Positions 1-8,316 of a DNA stretch of 64,000 bases are shown in pieces. The translations under genes and the position numbers were made by a program. Below the pieces are notes generated by a model, which had not been told where the DNA came from, made no database searches, and was given only the letters and a program-made list of their open reading frames with translations. Every line of letters starts with the position of its first letter. The first letter of the stretch is position 1. Origin of the DNA: Modicisalibacter sp049808615 (GTDB lineage Bacteria > Pseudomonadota > Gammaproteobacteria > Pseudomonadales > Halomonadaceae); the NCBI RefSeq assembly GCF_049808615.1, contig NZ_JBNCAN010000002.1:1-64000 (forward strand), read 5' to 3'.

Positions 1-63
1 CGGGCCATCGATCATGACCAGTCCGGCAGCATGGAACGCAAGAAAAGAGAAGGCTATTTCTAG
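1..63 (+). CDS. cysD: sulfate adenylyltransferase subunit 2, C-terminal end (partial)
   Basis: The first 63 bases read in frame as the last 20 residues of a protein and a TAG stop. The tail ends GSMERKKREGYF, which matches the conserved CysD C-terminus (E. coli CysD ends in a very similar GSMELKKKQGYF). CysD is the catalytic PP-loop subunit of ATP sulfurylase, which makes APS from sulfate and ATP. The gene enters from the left edge and is followed 32 bases later by cysNC, the usual cysD-cysN order, so the two are almost certainly one operon. Only the tail is visible, so nothing can be said about its active site. Confidence 0.85.
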   Translation, partial: RAIDHDQSGSMERKKREGYF

Positions 64-95
64 CCGTCTACGCGACAGATTAAAGGAAAACGCCA

Positions 96-2027
96 ATGGC
101 TCACCAATCCAGCCTGATCGCCGAGGATATCGACGCCTATCTCACGATGCAGGAGAACAAGGACCTGTTGCGCTTCATCACCTGCGGCAGCGTGGACGAC
201 GGCAAGTCGACCCTGATCGGCCGGCTGCTGCACGACTCCAAGATGATCTACGAGGACCAGCTCGCCGCGATTGCCCGAGACTCGAAGAAGAGCGGCACCA
301 CCGGCGACAATGTCGATCTGGCGCTGCTGGTGGACGGCCTGCAGTCCGAACGCGAGCAGGGCATCACCATCGACGTGGCCTACCGCTATTTCTCCACGGA
401 CAAGCGCAAGTTCATCATCGCCGACACCCCGGGCCACGAGCAGTACACCCGCAACATGGCCACCGGCGCCTCCACCGCGAGCCTCGCGGTGATCCTGATC
501 GACGCGCGCTACGGCGTCCAGACTCAGACCCGCCGGCACAGCTTCATTTGTGATCTGCTGGGCATCCAGCACCTGGTGATCGCGGTCAACAAGATGGATC
601 TGGTCGATTTCTCCCAGGCGCGCTTCGACGAGATCGTCGCCGATTACCGTGACTTTGCCGACAACCTCAGCGCCCGGGACATCCGCTTCATTCCGCTGTC
701 GGCCCTGACCGGCGACAACGTCGTCAACAAGAGCGAGCATACCCCTTGGTATTTCGTCGGCGACTATCAGAAAGAACCACTTCTCACGCTACTCGAAACC
801 GTCGAGATCGCCCGCGATCAGAACCTCAGCGATCTGCGCTTGCCGGTGCAGTACGTCAACCGCCCGCACCTCGATTTTCGTGGCTACTGCGGCACCCTGG
901 CCGCCGGCACGCTGCGTCCAGGGCAGGCGGTCAAGGCGCTGACCTCGGGGCAGGCCACCACCCTGGAGCGCATCGTCACCTTCGATGGCGATCTGGAACT
1001 GGCCACTCCGGGCCAGGCGATCACCGTCACCTTGAACGACGAGATCGATGTTTCCCGAGGCGATTGGCTGGTGGATGCAGAGGCGCAGGTGACGCTGTGC
1101 GATACCATCGAGGCGGATATCGTCTGGATGCACGAGACACCGCTGGAGCTCGGCAAGCGCTTTGATTTCAAGCTGGCCACTCGGGAGCTGGCGGGGCAGG
1201 TGAGTGCCATCGACTACCAGATCGATGTCAATACGCTGGCGCATAGGAACGCCGATCATCTGGACCTGAACGCCATCGGTCGTTGCCGGGTGGAATTCAC
1301 CGCGCCGCTGCCGCTGGACGACTACCGCCGGAGCCCGGGCACCGGCAGCTTCATCGTCATCGACCGGCTAAGCAACGTGACCGTGGGTGCCGGAATGATT
1401 CATCGGACGCCGGATACCGAACTGCCTTACGAATATCGCAACCACGACAGCAAGGCCGATGTGGTATGGAATCGAACGAGCATCACCCCAAGCATGCGGG
1501 CGCGAGTCTCGGGTCATAGTGGCAAGTGCATCTGGTTTACCGGGCTTTCAGGTTCCGGCAAGTCGACCCTGGCCAATGCCCTGGAAGTGGAGCTCAATCG
1601 TCGCGGCTATCACACCATGCTGCTGGATGGGGACAACATCCGTCATGGCTTGTGCCGGGATCTGGGCATGAGTGAGGCGGATCGTGCCGAGAATATCCGC
1701 CGTGTCGGCGAGCTTGCCAAGCTGTTCTGTGATGCCAGCATCATCGTGATCACCGCCTTCATCTCGCCGTTTCGCAGTGACCGGGACAACGCCCGGCGGC
1801 TGTTTGATGACAATGGCTTCATCGAGATACACGTCGATACGCCACTGGACATCTGCGAACAGCGCGATCCCAAAGGCCTTTATCAAAAGGCCCGCCAGGG
1901 GAAGATCAAGGATTTTACGGGGATCAATAGCCCTTATGAGGTGCCCAAGGCCGCAGAGGCGACAGTGAACACCGCGACCCAGAATCCCAACGACATCATC
2001 AGCCAGCTCGTCAGGCAGTTTTTCTAG
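96..2027 (+). CDS. cysNC: bifunctional sulfate adenylyltransferase GTPase subunit / adenylylsulfate kinase
   Basis: This 643-residue protein fuses the GTPase subunit of ATP sulfurylase to APS kinase, so one polypeptide helps make APS and then phosphorylates it to PAPS. The N-terminal part is an EF-Tu-like GTPase: P-loop GSVDDGKST at about residues 31-39, DTPGHEQY at about 110 and NKMD at about 165. The C-terminal 170 residues are APS kinase, with a second P-loop GLSGSGKS near residue 484 and the DGDNIRHGL motif just after it. An AAGGA ribosome site lies upstream of the ATG. It follows cysD directly. The CysNC fusion is common in Pseudomonas, Halomonas and rhizobia, whereas enteric bacteria have separate cysN and cysC. 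Confidence 0.96.
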   Translation: MAHQSSLIAEDIDAYLTMQENKDLLRFITCGSVDDGKSTLIGRLLHDSKMIYEDQLAAIARDSKKSGTTGDNVDLALLVDGLQSEREQGITIDVAYRYFSTDKRKFIIADTPGHEQYTRNMATGASTASLAVILIDARYGVQTQTRRHSFICDLLGIQHLVIAVNKMDLVDFSQARFDEIVADYRDFADNLSARDIRFIPLSALTGDNVVNKSEHTPWYFVGDYQKEPLLTLLETVEIARDQNLSDLRLPVQYVNRPHLDFRGYCGTLAAGTLRPGQAVKALTSGQATTLERIVTFDGDLELATPGQAITVTLNDEIDVSRGDWLVDAEAQVTLCDTIEADIVWMHETPLELGKRFDFKLATRELAGQVSAIDYQIDVNTLAHRNADHLDLNAIGRCRVEFTAPLPLDDYRRSPGTGSFIVIDRLSNVTVGAGMIHRTPDTELPYEYRNHDSKADVVWNRTSITPSMRARVSGHSGKCIWFTGLSGSGKSTLANALEVELNRRGYHTMLLDGDNIRHGLCRDLGMSEADRAENIRRVGELAKLFCDASIIVITAFISPFRSDRDNARRLFDDNGFIEIHVDTPLDICEQRDPKGLYQKARQGKIKDFTGINSPYEVPKAAEATVNTATQNPNDIISQLVRQFF

Positions 2028-2197
2028 GCGCGGTCTCTGGCCTTGATCCTGTAGGCAGGCGGTTCGTGGTGAAGCGTTATAAGCATCAAATCAGAGGTTA
2101 CTGGTCAGGCAGCTAAAAAATATTTACTTTAAGCTATAAAGAAGCGTTTTTTATTTCCAAAATAGAATATGTCTTCGTTGTTCCGGAACCCATTACC

Positions 2198-3088
2198 ATG
2201 ACCTCTGATATCGCTATGCCGAATGTTGCCATCTCATCCGCCAGGAGTAGTGCCAAATTGCAGTTGCTGCGGGATTTTCCGCGGGGACAGGTGTGTCTGG
2301 TGGGTGCCGGACCAGGGGATCCTGACCTGCTGACCCTCAAGGCGCTCAAGCGCCTGCAGGTCGCTGACACCATCCTGCACGACCGGCTGGTCAGCGAGGA
2401 AATACTGGCACTGGCCAACCCTAGGGCGCAGCGCCTGTATGTCGGCAAGGCACGCTCCCAGCATAGCTTGCCCCAGGAAAGCATCAATCAAGCACTGGTC
2501 GATTGGGCGCGTCAGGGCAAGCGGGTGGTGCGCTTGAAAGGCGGCGATCCCTTCATCTTTGGTCGTGGCGGTGAAGAACTCGAGACGTTGGCACACGCCC
2601 AGGTCGCTTTCGAGGTCGTGCCTGGAGTGACGGCTGCCTCGGGCTGCGCCGCCTACGCGGGTATTCCCCTGACCCATCGCGACCATGCCCAGTCGGTGCG
2701 TTTCGTCACCGGGCATCTCAGCAACGGTAGCTGCAATCTCGATTGGGAGACTCTGGCGCGACCTGGCCAGACGCTGGTGTTCTACATGGGCTTGGGCAGC
2801 CTCGACGAGATTCGTCGCGGGCTCCAGGCACATGGTTTATTCGGCGATACGCCACTGGCGCTGATCGAGCAAGGCACCACGGCTCGCCAAAAGGTCCATG
2901 TCGGCACGCTCGCCACCTTGCCTTCCAGCCTGGAACGTGACCAGGTACGCCCACCGACACTGATCATCGTGGGTAGCGTAGTGTCGCTGCAGGCGCGGCT
3001 TGCCTGGTTCACCGGCGATAGCGCTGCCAGCCAAGGCTGGCAGCATGGCAAACATCCTACTCCAATGGATAACGCCCACAGCGCCTGA
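2198..3088 (+). CDS. cobA: uroporphyrinogen-III C-methyltransferase (siroheme branch)
   Basis: The 296-residue product is a SAM-dependent tetrapyrrole methylase that methylates uroporphyrinogen III twice to precorrin-2, the precursor of siroheme. The family motifs are clear: VCLVGAGPGDPDLLTLKA near the N-terminus, VRLKGGDPFIFGRGGEE in the middle and VPGVTAASGCAAYAGIPLTHR after it. It lacks the N-terminal dehydrogenase/ferrochelatase half of CysG, so those steps must be encoded elsewhere. Its place after cysNC fits, because siroheme is the cofactor of sulfite reductase. The upstream 170 bases are AT-rich and could hold a promoter. An in-frame ATG at 2216 is an alternative start; neither has a strong ribosome site. 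Confidence 0.92.
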   Translation: MTSDIAMPNVAISSARSSAKLQLLRDFPRGQVCLVGAGPGDPDLLTLKALKRLQVADTILHDRLVSEEILALANPRAQRLYVGKARSQHSLPQESINQALVDWARQGKRVVRLKGGDPFIFGRGGEELETLAHAQVAFEVVPGVTAASGCAAYAGIPLTHRDHAQSVRFVTGHLSNGSCNLDWETLARPGQTLVFYMGLGSLDEIRRGLQAHGLFGDTPLALIEQGTTARQKVHVGTLATLPSSLERDQVRPPTLIIVGSVVSLQARLAWFTGDSAASQGWQHGKHPTPMDNAHSA

Positions 3089-3113
3089 TGACGTGCTATT
3101 GGTCATATTGTGA

Positions 3114-3929
3114 TCAATTGGTGCTTACGTCACGAAAGCGCGCATTGACGAAGCAATAGATGCCATAGCCGACCAATCCCAGGGCGACGATGCCCAGCAA
3201 CCAAGGACCGAAAGGTTGGCCAGCCAAAGTGTTGAGCGCCCCGCCCAGACCCTGCGCCTCGCTTGGGTCTGTTTGCCAGGCAGCGACACACAAGAAGCCA
3301 CCGATGATGATGAAGACCACGCCACGCGCCGACAGACCCCAGCGAGTGGCGCCTTCGGCCAGTTTACGCTGAGTCTCGTTCATCTCGATCATGTGCCAAT
3401 TCTTGAGGTAGGAGCGCTTCACGGCACGCACGATCTGACGAATGCCAACACCCATGAAGACGATGCCCACGGCGAATATCAGATAGATGCCGCCCGGGTT
3501 GCTCATCATCTTGGCGGTGCGATCCTGGGTCGAGCTGCCGTCCCCCGATGACGCGAAAGCGTTGAGCAGTAGATCGATGCAATAGATCCCCAAGCTCGCG
3601 TAGACCAGGCCACTAATGACGAAACCGAGCCGTACCGCGATACCCTTGAATCCGCTGCCCGCATCCTCGGTATCGTAAAAGGCCTGCACGATTCGCCATA
3701 GGGTATAGGCGAACAGCCCAAACGCCATCAGCCCGAGCAAGATACTACCAAAGGGTTGACCAGCAATCTGGGTGATTGCTTCCTTGGTGCCGATATTCTT
3801 GCCCCCCAGCCCAAAAGCGGCCATGGAAGCAAGCACGCCAACGATCAGATAAACGACTCCCTTGGCGGCATAACCGCACCGAGCCAGGAGGGCAATCGCA
3901 TTTTCATTAGTGGAAGCGGCCGATTTCAC
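3114..3929 (-). CDS. DUF1206 family multi-repeat integral membrane protein
   Basis: The 271-residue product is an inner-membrane protein built from three copies of a two-helix unit, the layout of the DUF1206 family. Each unit starts with a pattern like R-x-GYAAKGVVYLIVG and ends with QPFG-x-x-LLG, followed by a second hydrophobic segment; the copies begin near residues 16, 100 and 198. The start is GTG at 3929, preceded by GGAG with five bases between; no in-frame ATG competes well. No function is established for the family. The gene converges on cobA with 25 bases between them and stands alone, next to a long non-coding stretch. Confidence 0.85.
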   Translation of the reverse strand: MKSAASTNENAIALLARCGYAAKGVVYLIVGVLASMAAFGLGGKNIGTKEAITQIAGQPFGSILLGLMAFGLFAYTLWRIVQAFYDTEDAGSGFKGIAVRLGFVISGLVYASLGIYCIDLLLNAFASSGDGSSTQDRTAKMMSNPGGIYLIFAVGIVFMGVGIRQIVRAVKRSYLKNWHMIEMNETQRKLAEGATRWGLSARGVVFIIIGGFLCVAAWQTDPSEAQGLGGALNTLAGQPFGPWLLGIVALGLVGYGIYCFVNARFRDVSTN

Positions 3930-4099
3930 AAGAACTCCATTTTATATGAGTCATTTATAGAAAGGCTAATAAAGCCTGTGCAGGCTAAATAGCAACGTCC
4001 ATTTTCCTGTTCTCTATGATAAAGCCTACAGCAAAGGATAGCTGAGAGACTACTTGATGCCAGCGATTCCAGCAGGATGATCCAATCTGGAGGAAGTCA

Positions 4100-4231
4100 A
4101 TGCTGCGTGAACAACTGCTTAAATCTTATAGCATTACGATATTGGCCTGCTTTGATTGCCGCCCGATGAGGTCGAGCGCTCCATGGGAAGCAACGAATCA
4201 TGCTTTGATGCCATGGATTATGTACAGGTAA
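4100..4231 (+). CDS. candidate small ORF, 43 aa, unknown
   Basis: An ATG at 4100 opens a 43-codon frame ending in TAA at 4229-4231. It is preceded by GGAGG at 4089-4093 with six bases between, one of the best ribosome sites in this part of the window. The product begins MLREQLLKSYSITILACFDC, with a short hydrophobic stretch, and resembles nothing I know. The strong ribosome site on so short a frame suggests either a real small protein or the intact start of a gene whose remainder has decayed. I favour neither strongly. Confidence 0.3.
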   Translation: MLREQLLKSYSITILACFDCRPMRSSAPWEATNHALMPWIMYR

Positions 4232-4317
4232 AAAATGAGTAATAACTTTTGGCGATTGAAGAGAATAAATGTATGCAATGACGAGACAAACAGCAGAGTC
4301 AATGTGGTCTTCTAATA

Positions 4318-4353
4318 GTCGGGTCCCGCGTGATTAATCACGCGGGACCCGAC
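4318..4353. repeat. perfect 36-bp palindrome
   Basis: Two 18-base arms, GTCGGGTCCCGCGTGATT and its exact reverse complement, meet with no spacer. The centre TGATTAATCA is AT-rich and the outer arms are GC-rich. As RNA it would form a very stable hairpin, but no T-run follows on either strand, so a simple intrinsic terminator is doubtful. It lies in the gene-poor stretch 180 bases before the small exported protein gene. It could be a protein-binding site, a mobile-element scar or a processing site. Confidence 0.9.
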
Positions 4354-4533
4354 AGGTAGGGAAGAAGGTATTAGGTAGCCGAAACAATAAATTTACGTCA
4401 TTAGTCAATAAGTGTAATTGGCGTATGAAATGCCTCGTTACCCTATTTTTCCAGCGCGTTCGCTTGGGTAACCTTGCAAGAAGTGGGTTTAGGTTCTGAA
4501 TTCGGGGATTTGGGATAAATAGGGTTAAATAAG

Positions 4534-4755
4534 ATGAAAATTGTCATGTGCTTGGGAGGGGTAGTCATCTTCCTCGGTCTCGTATTGGCATTTGTCAATT
4601 CCGGCGCTGAAGCCACCATACCATTGACCCCGCAACAAGAAAGATATTGCCAGGCGGTAAACGAATGGCGAATGCAGGATATGTTCGATGCACCCGAGTG
4701 GTCGCGTACCGGTCATCCCGATCGCCAAAACCTTTACGATAAGTGGTGTCAATAA
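4534..4755 (+). CDS. small exported hypothetical protein, 73 aa
   Basis: The 73-residue product starts MKIVMCLGGVVIFLGLVLAF, a short positive end followed by one hydrophobic helix, so it is either secreted or anchored by its N-terminus. The remaining 50 residues are polar, contain two Cys (in ERYCQAVNEW and the final KWCQ) and several aromatic residues, and could form one disulfide in the periplasm. I do not recognise the family. The ribosome site is weak. It sits alone between the gene-poor stretch and tRNA-Leu, which reads toward it from the other strand. Confidence 0.6.
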   Translation: MKIVMCLGGVVIFLGLVLAFVNSGAEATIPLTPQQERYCQAVNEWRMQDMFDAPEWSRTGHPDRQNLYDKWCQ

Positions 4756-4824
4756 ACGGTGTGGGAGGCTCAGGGCGGCCAAGTCATTATGATAGGCAGT
4801 TCTGAAGAGACAAAGAAACCGTAC

Positions 4825-4909
4825 TGGTGCGGATGGGGAGACTCGAACTCCCACGCCTTGCGGCACTAGAACCTAAATCTAGCGTGTCTACCAATTCCAC
4901 CACATCCGC
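4825..4909 (-). tRNA. leuW: tRNA-Leu (anticodon UAG)
   Basis: Read on the minus strand this is an 85-base class II tRNA. The acceptor arms GCGGATG and CATCCGC pair, followed by an encoded ACCA end. The D-loop contains GGTAGA, and the anticodon stem CTAGA/TCTAG encloses the loop TTTAGGT with anticodon TAG at 4873-4875. A long variable arm (GCC-GCAA-GGC) and a T-arm with GGGAG/CTCCC around TTCGAGT complete it. It closely resembles E. coli tRNA-Leu(UAG) and decodes CUA and other CUN codons. The gene symbol is by analogy with E. coli. A strong promoter lies just upstream on the same strand. Confidence 0.97.
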
Positions 4910-4929
4910 TGCGGGCAAGAACCGTGAGT

Positions 4930-4957
4930 ATTGTACGGACGCCTAGTGCCAAGTCAA
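4930..4957 (-). promoter_or_regulatory. sigma70-type promoter for tRNA-Leu
   Basis: On the minus strand TTGACT (complement of 4952-4957) and TACAAT (complement of 4930-4935) are separated by 16 bases. They match the -35 and -10 consensus at five of six positions each. The -10 box ends 20 bases before the mature tRNA 5' end, leaving a short leader for RNase P to remove. This is one of the best promoter matches in the window. Confidence 0.75.
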
Positions 4958-5077
4958 TCCGGTATCTGAATTTCTACGGCAACGACAGTATATCGATGAC
5001 GGCATATAAATGACTGCATAAAAATGAAAGGCGCTGCCACGCTATTCTGCAAAGGTAAAAACCTCACCATTAGATCG

Positions 5078-5770
5078 ATGCTGCGCGCGGATCTCGCGCT
5101 GCGACACTTGTTGTCAGGACATTGTGCTTTTTGCTTGGCGCAAGCGGCTCTCCACCAACCCTGGTGCGATGACTGCTTCACGACACTCCCATGGAACCAA
5201 CATTCTTGCCGTCAGTGCGCGGAGCCTCTGGCCGATGTTGCTCTGCCCTTGTGTGGTCGCTGCCTGAAAACCCCGCCGTCTTATGATGTTGCACGAGTGG
5301 GATTGCGCTACGAAGGGGCAGTGGCGGCATTGGTACAACGCTTCAAGTTTGCCGGGGAGCCCCGCGCTGGAGCGTTACTTGTCGACTTGATGCTCGCCTC
5401 CCTGAGTCGACTACCCCGTGAAGAATGTCCCGAGATGTTAATCGCAGTGCCGCGCCATCCTGTACGGGCCAAGGAGTTCGGCTTCGATCAGGCGGTGTGG
5501 CTGGCGCAGCAATTGGCGAGACGATTGGAAATACCTTGTCTGATGGCAAGACGTATTCGATGTACCCCGACTCAGCGAGGGCTTGATCGTCGCGCACGTT
5601 TGCGCAATGTGCAGGATGCGTTCGGCCTTGAGGCTGCTTTGCCGGCGCATGTCGCTGTTGTTGATGACATCATGACCACGGGCGCTTCACTGGATGCCTT
5701 GGCCGAGACCTGTCGCAAGGCCGGTGCCATTCATGTCGAGGCCTGGGCGGCAGCACGTACGCCGCTATGA
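5078..5770 (+). CDS. comF: ComF family phosphoribosyltransferase-like protein
   Basis: The product is a ComF/GntX-type protein of about 230 residues. It has an N-terminal zinc-ribbon-like region with CxxC pairs (CAFC, CDDC, CRQC, CGRC) and a C-terminal type I phosphoribosyltransferase fold with the PRPP-binding motif VAVVDDIMTTGAS. ComF proteins take part in DNA uptake in naturally competent bacteria; in others the role is unclear. I place the start at ATG 5078 because the preceding 54 bases look non-coding and AT-rich, but ATG 5024 is in frame and possible; neither has a good ribosome site. The neighbouring gene srkA follows 50 bases later in the same direction. Confidence 0.88.
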   Translation: MLRADLALRHLLSGHCAFCLAQAALHQPWCDDCFTTLPWNQHSCRQCAEPLADVALPLCGRCLKTPPSYDVARVGLRYEGAVAALVQRFKFAGEPRAGALLVDLMLASLSRLPREECPEMLIAVPRHPVRAKEFGFDQAVWLAQQLARRLEIPCLMARRIRCTPTQRGLDRRARLRNVQDAFGLEAALPAHVAVVDDIMTTGASLDALAETCRKAGAIHVEAWAAARTPL

Positions 5771-5823
5771 ACCCCTTGATCTGTTAGCATGAGGGCCATT
5801 TCAATCTGAGGAACGGAACGATC

Positions 5824-6810
5824 ATGGTCGTTGCCAACCAGCATCCATTTAATAGTCTAATGCCTGCGCGCATCGTCGATGCGATCGAGAGCCTCGGTAT
5901 TTGGGTGTCCGGTGAACCCTTTGCGCTGAACAGTTATGAAAACCGCGTCTTCATGCTCAGTGACGATGAACGGCAACGTTGGATTGCGAAGTTCTATCGT
6001 CCCGATCGCTGGAGCGAGGCGCAATTGCGTGAAGAGCACGTCTTTCTGGATGAGCTGAAAACGGCGGGAGTCGCTGTCGCGGCACCTTGGCGGGACAGCC
6101 GAGGTGACAGCCTGCATCGGGCCAACGGCTTTTATTTTGCACTTTTCCCTCATGTCCCGGGGCAGGCTCCGGAGCTGGACAATCCTGGCCATCTGTTTGC
6201 CCTGGGCGAGTTGATTGGTCGTCTACATGCGGTGTCGAGTCGTCATGCGTTTGCCGCCCGCCCGGTAATGGAACCGCTTGCCCTCGCGGCAAGCAGCCGT
6301 GAGGACGTGCTGGCAGGCAACTGGCTCAACCGCCGCCAGCGACGGGCCTACGCTCGGGTAAGCGAGTCGCTGCAGCAGTCGCTGTCACACCAGGTATGGC
6401 CTGACCAAGCGGCCATTCGTGTGCACGGTGATTGCCATTTGGGCAATATTCTGGGCCGCGACGACGACTTCACGCTGGTCGACTTCGATGATTGTATGAT
6501 GGCCCCCGCGGTTCAGGATCTATGGATGATGCTGACTGCGCAGAATGACTCGGAACTGCGTCTGCAACTCAGCGAACTACTCGAGGGTTACGAGGAGCAT
6601 ATGCCTTTTGACCGATGTCAGCTGGAGTGGATCGAGCCGCTGCGTACGCTACGCCTGATGCGCTACAGTGCCTGGTTGGTAGCACGATGGCAGGACCCTG
6701 CATTCCCGCGTGCTTTTCCCTGGGTCGCCAGTGAAGATTACTGGGACCAGCATATCCGCATACTGGAACAACAGCGTTTGGCGCTGGATAACCCCCAATG
6801 GCTAGCCTGA
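5824..6810 (+). CDS. srkA: stress response kinase A (YihE/RdoA family)
   Basis: The 328-residue product matches the SrkA (YihE, RdoA) family of aminoglycoside-phosphotransferase-fold Ser/Thr kinases. The catalytic loop is IRVHGDCHLGNIL and the metal motif is VDFDDCMMAP. The nucleotide-site Lys lies in WIAKFYRPDRW near residue 59. Length is the family norm. In E. coli SrkA protects cells from stress-induced death; its substrate is not settled. A GAGGAACGGAACG ribosome region precedes the ATG. The gene follows comF and ends in a strong hairpin shared with the convergent gene downstream. Confidence 0.93.
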   Translation: MVVANQHPFNSLMPARIVDAIESLGIWVSGEPFALNSYENRVFMLSDDERQRWIAKFYRPDRWSEAQLREEHVFLDELKTAGVAVAAPWRDSRGDSLHRANGFYFALFPHVPGQAPELDNPGHLFALGELIGRLHAVSSRHAFAARPVMEPLALAASSREDVLAGNWLNRRQRRAYARVSESLQQSLSHQVWPDQAAIRVHGDCHLGNILGRDDDFTLVDFDDCMMAPAVQDLWMMLTAQNDSELRLQLSELLEGYEEHMPFDRCQLEWIEPLRTLRLMRYSAWLVARWQDPAFPRAFPWVASEDYWDQHIRILEQQRLALDNPQWLA

Positions 6811-6831
6811 GTGGCGTATTTTGACAGGTAA

Positions 6832-6861
6832 CCTCGCAACGGTGGCATCACCGTTGCGAGG
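6832..6861. terminator. hairpin between convergent srkA and exported hypothetical gene
   Basis: A perfect 13-bp stem (CCTCGCAACGGTG and its complement) closes a four-base loop. It lies between two converging genes, the usual place for a bidirectional terminator, but neither strand has a clear T-run after it. Confidence 0.6.
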
Positions 6862-6875
6862 AGGCTGCAGAGGGG

Positions 6876-7454
6876 TTACTGGGAATTCATATCTGGATTG
6901 GGGCGATCAGCGGGCACTGGGTTGGCGATACCTTCACCGTCTACCTGGCGACGCTGACGGTTGAGTTCTTCCGAGGGATTATCCTGAGCGCTGATGCTAG
7001 TGGCCTCACTAACATTCAATTGGAAATGATGATCGGGATCGATGACGGCCTTGCGACACTGGCCATCCTGCTCGTTCGTGCAGACATCAAGGCCGAAATC
7101 ACCGTCGCGTTCGAAGGCTGCAGCGGAGAGTTCGCCACTATAAATGGCCGGGGAATCATCCTCGGCATCGATGCAGGTGACCGATTCGGTGGTGAGTCGG
7201 ACGCGCCGATCGTTCAGACGTGCATTGGCGGTAATCAAACAGTAATGGGGGAGAGGCTGTGTGGAATCGGCCTCATCTCTGGTCACCGGCCGCAGCAGGA
7301 CATCCGTCATGGCTTTTTCATTATCGCTCAAAGTGACTTGGTCTATCACCTGAACATCGATGCGCATATCAGCGGGTAGGTCGAGGGTCGCTTGCGCGGC
7401 CAAGACGGGCAACGCTATTCCAGTCAGGCAAAAACAGACGATTTTTTTCAACAT
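6876..7454 (-). CDS. secreted hypothetical protein, 192 aa
   Basis: The product has a clear Sec signal peptide (MLKKIVCFCLTGIALPVLAA, cleavage expected after LAA or LA-A near residue 20). The mature part is about 170 residues, acidic, with four Cys (HYC, VTC, LDVC, GQC), which could form two disulfides in the periplasm. The C-terminus is Pro/Asn-rich and looks disordered. I do not recognise a domain. It runs alone, converging on srkA and divergent from folE with about 240 bases between the starts. Confidence 0.7.
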   Translation of the reverse strand: MLKKIVCFCLTGIALPVLAAQATLDLPADMRIDVQVIDQVTLSDNEKAMTDVLLRPVTRDEADSTQPLPHYCLITANARLNDRRVRLTTESVTCIDAEDDSPAIYSGELSAAAFERDGDFGLDVCTNEQDGQCRKAVIDPDHHFQLNVSEATSISAQDNPSEELNRQRRQVDGEGIANPVPADRPNPDMNSQ

Positions 7455-7697
7455 GTCGATCGTTCTCGTCGAGGGGGTTGAGATCCCGTCCAGGACGGTA
7501 AATGAGTGATGGGCACTTTAGCATAGGCGCTGTGGGGCTGGTACACGCCGGCTGTGACAGGTTGTCGCTTGCGGTGAGCAGGCAGGCCACTGCATCGACG
7601 CTGCACAAGCAATCCGACTGCGCTAGAATCCATCGCTGAACCGATATCCAATGTATACCGCTAAAGCCCCAGGGCGACAACGCAGCAGGCCGAATCG

Positions 7698-8255
7698 ATG
7701 ACTGAAGAACTCGCCAACCATTTTCGCAAAATCATAGCCGGTCTCGGTGAAGACCCGGAGCGGGAAGGCCTGCGCGATACGCCAATGCGTGCCGCCAAGG
7801 CAATGCAATTCCTCACCCATGGTTATACCCAGACGCTCGAAGAGCTGGTCAATGGTGCGGTCTTTGCTTCCAATACCGACGAGATGGTGCTAGTCAAGGA
7901 CATCGAGCTCTACTCACTGTGTGAGCACCATATGTTGCCGTTTATCGGCAAATGCCATATCGCCTATATGCCGGGTGGCAAGGTGCTGGGGTTGTCGAAA
8001 TTTGCGCGCATCGTCGATATGTACGCTCGCCGCCTGCAAATTCAGGAAGATCTCACTCGGCAAATCGCCGATGCGGTGCAGGAAGTCACGAATGCTCGAG
8101 GTGTGGCCGTGGTCATCGAGGCGCGTCATATGTGCATGATGATGCGCGGTGTCGAGAAACAGAATTCCAGTATGACCAGCTCGGTGATGCTGGGCAGTTT
8201 CCGCGGGAATCAGGCCACGCGCCAGGAATTCTTGATGCTGGTCAACGGCCGCTGA
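7698..8255 (+). CDS. folE: GTP cyclohydrolase I
   Basis: The 185-residue enzyme converts GTP to dihydroneopterin triphosphate, the first step of folate synthesis and also the entry to queuosine. The zinc ligands are visible in LYSLCEHHMLPF and EARHMCMMMRG, and the substrate residues in GLSKFARIVDMYARRLQIQE. The length fits the short bacterial FolE form. It is followed 61 bases later by a cold-shock-like membrane protein in the same direction. A TAGAAT box at 7624-7629 could be its -10 element, though no convincing -35 partner is seen. Confidence 0.96.
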   Translation: MTEELANHFRKIIAGLGEDPEREGLRDTPMRAAKAMQFLTHGYTQTLEELVNGAVFASNTDEMVLVKDIELYSLCEHHMLPFIGKCHIAYMPGGKVLGLSKFARIVDMYARRLQIQEDLTRQIADAVQEVTNARGVAVVIEARHMCMMMRGVEKQNSSMTSSVMLGSFRGNQATRQEFLMLVNGR

Positions 8256-8316
8256 GTTTCACCCCATGGACAAACCCCGTAGCATGAAGGCCCATTTAGC
8301 GTAAGGAGTGCTGCTT

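Larger units (their letters stand above)
3930..4533. other. 600-bp gene-poor stretch between DUF1206 gene and small exported protein
   Basis: No conserved gene is visible here, and the base composition is more AT-rich than the neighbouring coding sequence. It contains one 43-codon open frame with a strong ribosome site (4100-4231) and a perfect 36-bp palindrome (4318-4353), listed separately. The rest, including 4232-4317 and 4354-4533, shows no gene I can support. It may be a decayed gene or an insertion scar; I could not identify what was lost. Confidence 0.5.

Noticed and set aside
2028..2197. Cobalamin or other riboswitch ahead of cobA
   Set aside because: The leader is AT-rich and lacks the conserved B12-box or any multi-stem arrangement I could recognise.
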